Shown one piece after another: positions 1 through 12,500 of a stretch of 64,000 nucleotides of DNA. The DNA is taken from positions 13,350,445-13,414,444 of the forward strand of contig NC_087079.1 in assembly GCF_026151205.1 (NCBI RefSeq), written 5' to 3'. Position numbers and translations under genes: made by a program. The DNA is from Bolinopsis microptera (taxonomy: Eukaryota; Ctenophora; Tentaculata; Lobata; Bolinopsidae). The notes under the pieces are model-generated. The model was not told the DNA's origin and did not search any database. It worked only from the letters and a program-made list of their open reading frames with translations. The first letter of the stretch is position 1, and each line of letters opens with the position of its first letter.

Positions 1-2385
1 AACCTCACCATACTATCGATTAATAAATTGTTTTTTTCCCCCATAAAATTTGCATCTTTCCAAGATCTTTCTCTTGGAGTTATTTTTCAGAAACTGCCAG
101 ACATTTTAACCTTCATGTGCGTCACACACTCACGTGACGTCACCAGGCTAATTGCCCTGTCCCACACTGAGTACTGCTCATAGGTTTACTAATCTCCCAG
201 AGGTTTACTCCTCCCTCTCCCCCTCCTTTTCTCTCCAGGGTGACCGTATATTATGAATTATCTTGTCAGGATTAAACAACATATTTAGGAGAGTATGGCT
301 TCTAATTTTTTTCTGCATTTTTTGTAAAACAGACAAAATTTTCAAATTATCTAGACAAAACTAAAAGTAAAAATATGTCAGACTGCCCTTTGAGCTGTCA
401 CTTTTAATTTGGTTTCCTATAAAACCGTTAACAAGAGATTCCATTTAGCCTTTAAAAGATAGCCGGTTGTGTATAATAATACTGGTAAAATGTAGCTTCT
501 AATTGTGGCGACATTAAAGTTATATACCAAGGAAAGAAAGCTGGCTGTCTTTTACATGCAAGAAACATCTGTGTAACGACACGCCTTCTCGAAGGAGAAG
601 GAAACATTTTTCTGCATGACCAGGCAAGAATTTTAAGTTTGGCTTCGGGAAAATCTACGCCTATCTGAGCTTTCACCAACTCAGTTTTTTAGGAGTAGCA
701 GCTAGCTTCCTAGTCACTTTAAAAAAGCTTAACATAGGATCTCAACCCTAATGAGGATATCGGTATTTTTATTGTGGCAACAGGAAATCTTGGTCTTCAG
801 CAGATTGGCTCTCATCAGGCTTCCAGTTAATTAAAAGAATAAGCCGAGGGTTTTAATAAACAAGTCTGGATATTTCGGAATGTCGTCCACAAAATTAGGC
901 TAATAATGTTTACAAGTTGACGAATTATGAGAGCAAATTGTCTGTATGGAGTCGGAACAGTTTCACGCTTATATGGTTTTGGTTATCTGACCATAGCATC
1001 CTGTATGCTTTTACTTAGTTTATATCACCGATTATATTCGGAATGTGAATAATCTGTGAATAATCTGAGAATTTCCCGGAAAGTTATCCACAAAATCAAG
1101 CGGGTAATGTTAGCAGATTGTCTGGGTGGAAAACCTACCGAGGTGGGGGCACTGTTTCAAGTTTGTAGGGCTTGGTCACTACACCGTTACGTCCATCACA
1201 GACCGTATACTCCTACATAGTTTACTATATCTGTGATTATTTTCTCTGCATGGTTAATGGTTATATCTCCTCCCAGTACAGTTTGATCTTGAGCTGGTAT
1301 TAAACAGTTTAAGAACGAAGCCTCCGCGATCAAAATCTTCCCGAAGTTTTTCTCGCATTTTCCATAGAATCGAAGTTATAACGGTTTAAAATTATGTGTT
1401 CCTGAGAAAGTTCTCAGTACGGCGTTCAGGGCCAGAAATATTTGTTATCTGTATTTAAGCCTATCAGTGGGGATGGGATTTAACTTAAATCTTAGTAAAA
1501 TAGCATTCGTCAAGCATTGTGCTTAACATATTATCTTACCGTTAAACATATACGTTATTATTCCTTGCAAAGATTCATTGTGTTCTCGATCGTTCAATAA
1601 GTTATAAATTAATAAATTAGATATGTCGCCAGGAACTATAGTGGTTAAATCATGTACCCATTTTAAAACAGGGTAGGGCTGTGCAAGTCATTCATTCATT
1701 CTCCGGATTTTGTTGTTAGTTTATCGGTCTTTCAGATTATTAAAATTTATAATTTGTACGTGGGCATTGTTATTAAGGTATAATTGAGCTAAGCTGATAT
1801 AACATGTCTTCTGTAGAAATCTGATCGCCGAAACTAATTGTTAATTGATTTCCAGGACACGTGCTTGCAAGTTAGGCCTTTTGTAATTACAGATAGAACG
1901 AGTGTTATTCTTTATCGGATCTTAAGCTTGATTATTATTAATGATTTGTCGTTGGTAATTTATCACGGCAGAAAGAGTTTTAGAGGACCAGAAAAGATCA
2001 GTCTCCTTTAACCCTAAAACAGGGTGGCTAATTTCACTGAGGGTTAGTCCAGTGGTTCACATTACTATCGTATTGAGTCTTCAAATTTAGTGTTTGGTTT
2101 TTCTTGATCCTTAGCATAATTGGGTCACTTGACAATTATAATACAAGATTGTCCCCTTAAAGAATAATTGTGGCATCGATTGGATTTAAATCGCTTCAAC
2201 TTTTTATACCCAATAATCAAGAACCTTCCCCCTACATTTTAATGCCCATTTTGACATACCATAATAATATAGCATTATTTGTTCAATTTTATAAAATAGT
2301 TCCTAACTGTCTAAAAATGAATGGTATGACTTCACGCCACTTGAAGTGTTATTCCACATTTTCTCACGCGTCATAAGAATTAAGA
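1..2385. other. Gene-free flank downstream of JMJD6
   Basis: No coding exon can be supported in this AT-rich stretch, which lies 3' of the JMJD6 stop codon. The only distinct signal is a composite E-box/CRE 13-mer (TCACGTGACGTCA) at 130-142. The same 13-mer recurs at 42591 and 42612. The 3' untranslated region of JMJD6 must start just left of 2386, but no polyadenylation site stands out. Confidence 0.5.
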
Positions 2386-5300
2386 TTAGTGCTCTCTTGC
2401 AGGGCGGCCTTGGTTGGAATTCTCCGAGCTTCCCTGACGGGAGGATTTACCGCTCTTCTTTTCTTTCTTATCATCCTGAAAAAAACAATCAATTAAAACA
2501 TGTTTGACACGTCCAAGGTAACGGCAATGACCAGTTTTCTGCCAAAAGATCATAACTTTATTATTATTATAGATAAAAGGTTTCATACACAGTTATTCCA
2601 TCATAACTCATAAGTAAGTAAATTAAGAAGCCCAACAACCATTAGAACACTGGGACTCTTGACAGCCCTAAATATGTTTGGTAATTGTAGGGGAATTAAA
2701 CTACATGATTTGTTATTATTCTTATATCATTTGAATTCCTTAGAATAGCTGAAATTCTTTTATTATAAGTAATAGGTATGTCAATTTGTTAACATATAAA
2801 GTGAGCGCAACTGAAGTGACATGAAAAATACAAATTATAATGCGCTTCAATATGTGATATTTAAAAAACATAACTAACAATTTACATACATAATTACAAC
2901 ATAATTAACAAAACCTATTTATAGTTATTTTTGTAAGACACTCGTTTAATCGCATCTTTGTAATAGCAAGGGTCGGAGACCGTTGTAATTAATAGGTCCA
3001 AAATTATACTCTATTGACAGTCAAAAATCTTATCGGCAAGCTTTTATTATAAAAGCAAAATAGAACTAGTGGTCTAGATACATAGACTCATTGAAATACT
3101 TATATTATTCTTTATTCTTTGACTTATATAGTAATAAAATATCAGTTACTTTGGAGGTGAATAACTTTGGCGATAAATAGCTGACAAGCAACGACTGATA
3201 TCCTTCAATACTTTGACACTTATAAATACCAACAACTTTGGCGATAAATAACTTTGGAGATAAATAACTTTGGAGATGAATAACTTCGGTGACAAATAAC
3301 TTTGATAAGTAACTCAGGCCGATCTAAAGCAAGTTTGGCGATGGATTAAGTGACACTGAGAGTTACTAAAGGGATAAACAAGGATTTGTCTAGATCAGTC
3401 TAACATTATCACAGAATCTCTGATAGTTTAACTACTGCATATACCGACGTGTTAGCTTTACAAGCTGATCTGGAGTAGTATAGTAACTAAATATTACTCC
3501 GCAAGCTTTACTCCGCAAGCTTTACATCACAAGCCTTCTGTAACTGACTACTTGAAATGTTTGCACATTAAATCTAGCAGGAGTCATGACAGTACCGTAC
3601 GTTGCATCACATACCATATTTTATTTTATGATTTACAGTTACCGCTAGGTCAATTTATATTGCTGTCCGGCCTTTTTATTTTACATATGCTCGTTTCTGT
3701 GATATAAAATGGTAGTTGAGGGGTTTTTCATTACATTATATTCACATAATAGTTTTGTTACGCCATAGATACTTTTTTTCGAAGATATCTAGAAATTCAA
3801 GCAAGATCACGTCAACAATCTTTTTGAAATTTCGAATTGAATGTCATGCTTGGAGTTGACGTTTCCCCTCCCTCTCTCCCTCGTATCGTCACCAAGCAGC
3901 ACTTGTCATGAGTCAAGTAGCATGCCAGCGATGTCACATGATCTCTGAGGATCACACCCTCACATCACACCCTTGTTTTCCGGTCGGTCGAGCTAAAAAT
4001 CAAGAATAGGAGTTTTTAGCATGCGAGTCAAAAAGTCCCGGCCACTACACAAATTTCACATTCAAGCAAGATCGCGTCAACAGCGGTTTTGAATTTTCTT
4101 ACCACCCGAATCATCAGGAATTGTATATTAGTGTCGCTAGGCCTAGTTTCATCATCGCGGCATCAGTCTGACTCTTGTTTTCCGGGGAGCATTAAAATCA
4201 AGGATAGGAGTTTTTAGCATGTGAAAATTTTTTTGAGAGAAACCGGTCACTATAAGTTTACCGCACATAGCACTCAAGGTTGGGTTTACCTGGCCACTAC
4301 ACATTGTGCAGAATACTGCAAGGTTGACCTGGCATACAACTCTGCAGGCCGCGGTGATCTGGCACACTGCCAGGCACAGGTCCCACGTATCTAGACAAGA
4401 TCCGGGATAGTCCCAGACATTACGTATTCAGCTGGGTCCGCTACACTTCCTGGATAGTGCCAGGAATGCCAAATATGCGAGCTATTGATGTTTATTGTGT
4501 AATAGCCCAGTATGTTGCCCAGCAACAACATGCAATAGTAACTATGACAACAACACATGATGCAATGCGGAACTCATAGTTCCTGCTGGGGACGTGGTGA
4601 CCACAACTCAAGCGCAGTATTTATGATTTACTAACATCGCAAACTTGATGCATGAATGCCTTGACATTTGGCAATGCTCACCAACTGTTTCATCGAAATG
4701 ATGATATTCATGGGAATTTTGATATCCTTTCGACGAAGAGCTTAAGACTTAGCGCACAGTTGACGCATGCTAAGCATATAGTGGAGACACGTTTGACGCA
4801 AACACAGCCTTCATCCACTCACTAAAACAGTCCTCTAAGAGGCTCTTATCGAGAAGCGATCGGATAAATAAATGTGGAGCATAGGTCAACTGACATTGTT
4901 AAACTACTTAAATTGTTAAAGCGTTTAAATGTAAGGTTTGCTGTTGTTGATGAACATCCGCTAGATCGGGTCTCTTAGGACTACAGATATATCCACAGAA
5001 ATAGTCATTCTCCCAACTATTAACTCCAAATCATATGGGGGGGGGGGGGGGGGGGGGGGGGGGCATATTACGTTTGTGGATATTTCTTCACTTTATTAAA
5101 CAAGTTTAATTCCAATTTGTTCACAATGTTATATCTCCGCCCACAATTATGATTTCAATCATAAAATGGTCAACTCAATTTGTTGAATTTTCGTTATCTT
5201 ATCATTGGGGGAAATCAATTCTATTAGGTAGATGTCAATTCTATTAGGTAGATGGCTTGAGTAGTTCTTTTAATGCTGTACTTGTCCACAGTGGCCCAAA

Positions 5301-6516
5301 CTATGTCAAAATCACATCCCGATGCCAAATCACATATTGTAGACAAATATGGCAGAATTGGAACCAGTGGGGCATACCCGGCATATTATAAATAATTGGT
5401 AACCGGTACTAACTGGATCTTAAATTCTTAACCTTCCTTAGTTGACTATTTTAAAATACACTACCTCGCTGTGGGATGGTCGCTTGTTTCTGTAGTTTGT
5501 TCTATCTCTCTCCCGCTTAGAACGGTAACGTTTCCTCCTCCCTTCCTCCGACTCATTCCCTCTTTTTCCAGCCTTCTTCTTAGCTGAAGTTTTCTTCCGG
5601 CTCACAGGTCTGCTTCGGTCATTGTCCGAGTTGGAATCTGGAAATGTTGTGGTTGTTTTAAATCTTTGTGTGCTAGGTAAATGATTTTATTGAACTTAGA
5701 TCACAACGTACGTGGTTCGGTCTTCTAGAACAGGTGTGTGTATAACCTGTATCACTTACTGGACTATGAGACGGTTAATTCTTCTATACACTATATTTTG
5801 AATTTTCATCCAACAAATTCTTATTCTCATTATACCTCGAAATCTCCAGACCTTTTAAAACGGCAAATTTCCTGTATTTAACTTTAAGTTTGCATCCTTA
5901 TAATTTGTCTGCATGGCGACTATTAGTTCAACCTTACACCTAAAACCCCTTCATATTTCGTTAAGTAATACTCTACACCAATGACCCCTTCATATGTTGC
6001 CTAGATGACAATACAAAATCCGAAAATTACCGAGTATAGTGTATCGTTGTTAAAGTGTAACATTTAAGAAAGTTTGACGCTGTAAAAACTTTTAAAAACC
6101 TCTTGAGACAGAGTGGCAGGGGGAATGATGTAATGATCCGTTTATCGTTATACTAAGATTATAGTCACCGAAATATTAAAATCTAGGCCCTACGCTAATG
6201 ATGATTACACGGTTAAACGTGAGCTTTCTTATTCCAGAATTATTCTAAAAAACTGTCATAAATCTATTGAAAAAAAAATTAGAAAAAATTCCTAAAAGTA
6301 AGATCATGATGATGGGGGAAGTCGTTAACAATGAAAATATTCAAGCCCAGATTTGCAGCCCCGCAACCTAAACGCACCAGTAAGACAAGTGCTGCAGGAG
6401 CTAGAAGAAGAGGAGGAGCTGGAGGTTGAGCCGTTAGAGGAACTGTCTGATTGTTCTGCTAACTTTACAGAGAGGTCCGTATCATCGGCTATCTTCGCTA
6501 GATCCGGTCTGTGCTC
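2386..6516 (-). CDS. JMJD6: JMJD6 C-terminal Ser-rich and Lys/Arg-rich tail, exons 8-10
   Basis: Exons 6378-6516, 5465-5637 and 2386-2475 encode the low-complexity tail. It begins with [15 protein letters not shown], which is conserved with vertebrate JMJD6, then a poly-Ser tract (nine consecutive Ser), then a basic Lys/Arg/Ser-rich segment, and ends ...NQGRPAREH. In vertebrates the poly-Ser tail influences nucleolar localisation and self-association; a similar role here is inference. The exon 8 donor is the less common GTGCGT, but the joined codons read smoothly (CLT-DSNSDND). Confidence 0.85.
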
Positions 6517-9500
6517 CTGAGAAGATAACTTAGTTTTAGTGGGATTACCAGAAGGGGTCTGTTGATGTTCATTAAAATTGGAGTTCAAAAACGGAAGGTG
6601 AGGCTTAATGCGAGGCAGATGACTGGTGGTGCACTGGTTAATACGAGGCAGATGACTGGTGCGGTGGTGCACTGCTATTTTTGGTAGAATGAGACGGTGG
6701 TGAAGTCCATTCTAATATAAGACTTAGATGAAAGTTGTCGGAAGTTTGAGATAAGCGCGTAGGTATTAATTTTATGGCTTACAAATTGCAGTTGCAGCAG
6801 GTCTCAAGCAAATTCCCCGAATTTAACAAATTTTTCAGTATCAATTATGAAACTTGGCACCTGGCATGTCGCAGAAACAACAAAGTAGACACATTAATTT
6901 GCGAGAATAATTTCTTAGCTGTTCAAGTCGTCTAGTTTTTTCAAGTCTCATCAGATACAAATTTTGGCTGGTTTTTTACTGAAATCGATTTTCTCGAATA
7001 ACACGAGGAAGTAAATAATAGTGCAATAATGTTCCAAAGTTTAGTAATAACTATCCTATAACACCTCTTAAGAAATGTATCAACACTGTTCTTTAGAAAC
7101 ACTGCTTTTTAAGAAATATTGTTCTTTAGAAAACAGAAATCCAGTGAAAACATACAAATCTGCGATAAGAATAGTTAAGTTTGGGCATTGAAGCCATTGC
7201 CGACCATTACAAATTAAGGAAGTGTAATAATTTTAAGCTAGATTTCTCCAGTATTAACAGTTGTATTAAAGGGTGTTTACTGTGTACGTAACAAGAAATT
7301 TGGGGGATGGAACAATTACGACGAGACTCTCTGACTTGATAGTTGATACGGAGACAGGCCAACACATAATAAATTCCATTCCTCCTGCCTTAGGGCTTTA
7401 GGATTACTGACCACGGGAGATGCTGGGCAGGGACTACAACCATTAAATAAGGGCCTTTATTTATTTGTGTTAAAATCTTAATATTCTAACCATGTTTCCT
7501 CAACGTTAACAAAGCACATCATGTGCAAATTATTTAATGTCAATTTATCAGTCTGGAGTCTGGTAATGGTATCAAGATAATATCTGGTCCAACTTTACCA
7601 TTACAGTTTGTTACAAGGTCCAACTTTACCATTACAGTTTGTTACAAGGTCCAACTTTACGATTACAGTTTGTTACAAGGTCCAACTTTACCATTACAGT
7701 TTGTTACAAGGTCCAACTTTACGATTACAGTTTGTTACAAGGTCCAACTTTACCATTACAGTTTGTTACAAGGTCCAACTTTACCATTACAGTTTGTTAC
7801 AAGGTCCAACTTTACCATTACAGTTTGTTACAAGGTCCGACTTTACCATTACAGTTTGTTACAAGGTCCAACTTTACCATTACATTTTGTTACAAGGTCC
7901 AACTTTACCATTACAGTTTGTTACAAGGTCCAACTTTACCATTACAGTTTGTAACAAGGTCCAACTTTACCATTACAGTTGTTACAAGGTCCACTTTACC
8001 ATTACAGTTTTGTTACAAGGTCCAACTTTACCATTACAGTTTGTTACAAGTCCAACTTTACCATTACAGTTTGTTACCAAGGTCCCAACTTTACCATTAC
8101 AGTTTGTAACAAGGTCCAACTTTACCATTACAGGTGTGTTACAAGGTCCAACTTTACCATACAGTTTGTTACAAGGTCCAACTTTACCATTACAGTTTGT
8201 TACAAGGTCCGACTTTACCATTACAGTTTGTTACAAGGTCCAACTTTACGATTACAGTTTGTTACAAGGTCCAACTTTACGATTACAGTTTGTTACAAGG
8301 TCCAACTTTACCATTACAGTTTGTTACGAGGCGTCATTAGTCATTATCTAATTTGCCTTATCACTTAGATTTACTGTCTTGCAAGGTCTTATTTTCTTTC
8401 ACACAAAATTCGTCACTTTTCCATAATATTTTAAAATCATATTATCCCCTATCACGTCTTGATAATGATGATAGCATACCAAAACTTTCAACTTTTCATC
8501 TTGATAGTTGATACCCAATTTGTTGGCGCCGCCTGGTGTAATAATTACCTTATCACATCATAAATGAATAAATAATACCTAGAATAATAATATTAAGTCA
8601 TATAAGGCACTATGATAAGATCAATAATTATCATCCTAGTTACATGACTTAATAACTCATAGTTGCATCATAAAATCTCTAGTGATGATCACAAGTATTC
8701 CCTTTTTAGGAATTCCGTGATAATAATACTATGACGGTGGGACAGAATATGACGTCACGAAGCACCGCCAGTAGTGTGACGACATAACATTCTTATCCCC
8801 TAAATAATTTACCAGAATTATCATGACGTCATCATTAACACATTTAACTAGATTACAACTAGATTCCAGGGAGATTGCTAATAAGATACTAACAGTAATC
8901 AGGACCCTGTAATTCGATATAAAGTCTTGTTATTAACCGCAGATCTTCCTCCCCCGAGCTAGAGCTAGAGTTAAGGGATTAAATAGATGAGACCTGAAAT
9001 TAACTGATTGTTCTGCCAGACTAGTCTGATAAAACTCATCAAGGTATTCACGGGGATCAGATTCCGGTCCTAAATGCTCAGACATAGAATTCCAAGTATC
9101 AGGTGTAATGTTAAATTGTTAGATATGTCATTACCATTGTTCCTCGGAGAGCAGGTTAAACGTGAAGGTAGCAGGTACTGGGTACCTATTGTTCGAACTC
9201 ACTAGAAACTCTAGCGTCAGATGCAGGTACTGGGTACCTATTGTTCGAACTCACTAGAAACTCTAGCGTCAGATGCACCAAATGTGCGCCTTAGTCGTGC
9301 AGTCATAATTAATTTTGGCCAACACCGATTATATCCGTGGGCCAAGACTTACGACCTATGTCTGAACTTACGATAAGGCTATCGGAAAAGGTTAACACGC
9401 GGGGTTACTGCAGTTTGAATAAGTGTGCAAGCACGCTCGTGCAAGTTTAGGTACGCCCATAGTCCCCCACCCATCCTGATAAACTTATCAATGATATACT

Positions 9501-12500
9501 GATTATTTGGGATATCAGTCGGGTGCGTGAGCTTATCTTATAAGAATTTCGAGAAATGGAGATGATATCACTACTGATAAGTGGCCAGCCATCGTATAGG
9601 TCTCTCAAAAATGATAATGGCATACCAAATCGGACCTTGAAAAGTATGTATACTGTCAGATAAGTATGTCATCATCCGGCAGTTTTGGATGATTTAGGGA
9701 CATTTTTACGAAACATATCTCTACAGTCTACAACCACAAATCGAATCTTGCGATTAGCGAAGGATCAGATAGACCTCACATTTTTTATATCGCTCATTTG
9801 TGGCTCTGTGCGTGTTTGAAATTATATTTCCAAATTGAATGGTCAGTACGATGAATTATGTCATATTTTTCACTAGATAAGCATATAGATTTAGCAAAAA
9901 ATCTCAATAAAATGATCTTCTATATAACCTGAAGTTAAAATTAACTTTCCGATTCTACGAAATTGAATTAGCAGTTAATAGAAAATAGAACTTTTAAAAT
10001 AAGATCATTCAACCTCTTATTATATATATATCGGCCTATTTTAGTTTTCTCAGATACTAACATACGCTGAAGACGATGATCGGTAAGCTATTTTTGGCAT
10101 TCGTTTTCACGGAACCGATATGATGTAACTTCTTAAATTAAGAATCTTAATTCTGTAACGAGAGGTATTGTAGGTATTACAACTATTCTACTTCAAGACT
10201 AAGTAGCGGCACCTTGTCACTGACTGACGGAATACTGGCTGAATACTGACGGATCCTATTTTACCGGTGATGACTCATTGTTCTAAGTAATAGGAGAAAG
10301 AATTGAGTCCGATCCGAGGGTTTGCTAACTTGTTCCAAGGTCTGAGATGTGTGAATTGTTGAGTAAAAACAAAATACTTTGGCTTCAACAGCCTGACACT
10401 ATTTTTAGCATATTTGTTATTGAAGATTCAGCACTAAAATTGTCTACGCTGCAATGTGCTATTAATAGCTATCTGCGTAACCCGGTAACCATAAGGAAAA
10501 TAGATCCGGAGATTCTAGAACAAAGGTATCTGGTAAACAAAACTATACCTTTGTTTACCAAAATTGTAAACTAATTTCACAACAACAATTAAATACATGT
10601 ATTGAGAATTATGTAATGTAACGTGATGGAAATATTTTAAACGGGGATATCCTGTCCAAAGCCAGGATGCACTAGATGAAGAATTCGTTGTAACTTTGTT
10701 TGAAAAGCACTAATACGTTACTTCAATCAGTACCAATATCAGCCCAGGTCAAGATTAGTTTGAAATGGTCGCCTATGGCGTTTTTGATGGTCGTTTTTAC
10801 ATACTCGGCTTCGAGTGTGTACCAATATCAGTTTTTAAATCAATAGTACAAATTACTACAGTGGAGCTACCAGAACCATTCTCAATAGGTTCTCAATACC
10901 ATTCCCAGTATCAAGATTAGACCACTATAATATGTACCAAGTTATATGTACCACTATATGTACCACCTTAGTGTCACCAATAGGGCATTATGCCTTGACT
11001 GTAAATTTGGTCACGCATTTCATGATTATCTAGGTCATTTCTACTTCTTTTACAGTAAAGCCCCAATTATCCACGTCCCAATTTAACGCAAATCCCGCTA
11101 TCCCCCCCCCCCCCCCCCCCCCACCCCCGAATTTCTATATAAAACATATTGGAACATGTTCGGAGACGACCAAAACCTGGACCACTAGAAAGTGTAACAA
11201 GTGATGACGCACGATACAGTGGATCCAGTAAACAAGTACGCTGGGAGGTCGCTGATTATTAACCTAACTCGTTAGTGCCTATCATCTGATAGTAAACTTG
11301 TAGTCGTCTACCTACCTGGTACTGTAATGTTTGACATGTACTTCTCCCTTGATACAGGGTTAGTAGACACTCTGTAGTCTGTAATTTAGGTTGATCAACT
11401 TTGAGAAGGGTTTTGAAGTTTTTCGCCGTTGGAGTAATATTTCTGTTGCAGACTGCAAAAGAAATGGTTGCAATTTGCAGCCACTGATTTATGATTTTTG
11501 CGGGGTTCGAATAGTTATTTTTGTCCACATGAGTTTTGGTGGGTTTTAATGGTTTTTGTGACTAGGTTACCCAAATACCAACCATATCGTTGCTAGGTTA
11601 CCACATGGTTGTCTGGGATATGTGGGGTGCCACGTACACAAGGACACGGAGAAAGGAGAACCAATAACCTCACAATATTGAAGAGCACGTGACAAACTCC
11701 ACTGTTAATACTGACAACCTTCCATCAAAGAAGAAGCTTATTACTGGTGCTGATCCTACACCAGCCAACCTGGACCTGTCACCATGACAACCAATCACCT
11801 ACCTCCCTACCGCCCACGTGTTTCTTATCAACCAATGGGCGGTGACCATGACAACACGACAAGGCTCACAAGATGCCAAAATACCGCACAATAGTGCCGC
11901 ACTACTAGCACTCCTCCGTAGTATCATCTCCAGGTCCTATACCAGCACATGTAGCAGCACCGACACTATCCTCTCTGTTGATAAATATAATACTTATTAC
12001 TCGTGTATGTATCGGGCACATACATATTCATCATATCTTGCATAATTAGACCGCCCCACTCCGTGTAGTTATAGTGACCGCCAGGGTCACTCAGCTTATC
12101 TCCATTATAGTGTGCTAGATTGCCTCAGTCTTCTTGGATTGTCAATAATGGGTCCTCTGTTAGTGCTTTCTTTTCATTTTCAGCCACTCTCGTTCGATTG
12201 GTGATATCTGAGCTTATTAATAATAATATAGTGTGTGGAGAGTTATAGTTTGAGATATAATTCTGTCATCATCTGAACAGATTTACCGTGACTTTATCGT
12301 GAATCAGCCATAATCAGTTTAATTTGGTAATTATATTATTTCGACAAATTTTCTCACATTGGACAGTCTATATAATAGGGCTAGAATATGCCATTCCAAA
12401 AGCAATTTGGCATGAAAATGACCGTTACAGTCATTTTGTCACCACTCGACATCGTGAGAAAAGGACCAGGCTGCCCAGGAAGTCCTAAATTTGCAACACT

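Noticed and set aside
7608-8368. Long overlapping frames with a 31-residue protein repeat
   Set aside because: They come from the 31-bp minisatellite: a period not divisible by three leaves all frames open. There are no start context, introns or homologues.
10347-10574. 75-residue plus-strand frame in JMJD6 intron 7
   Set aside because: No recognisable motif and no paralogue in the window; a frame of this length is expected by chance.
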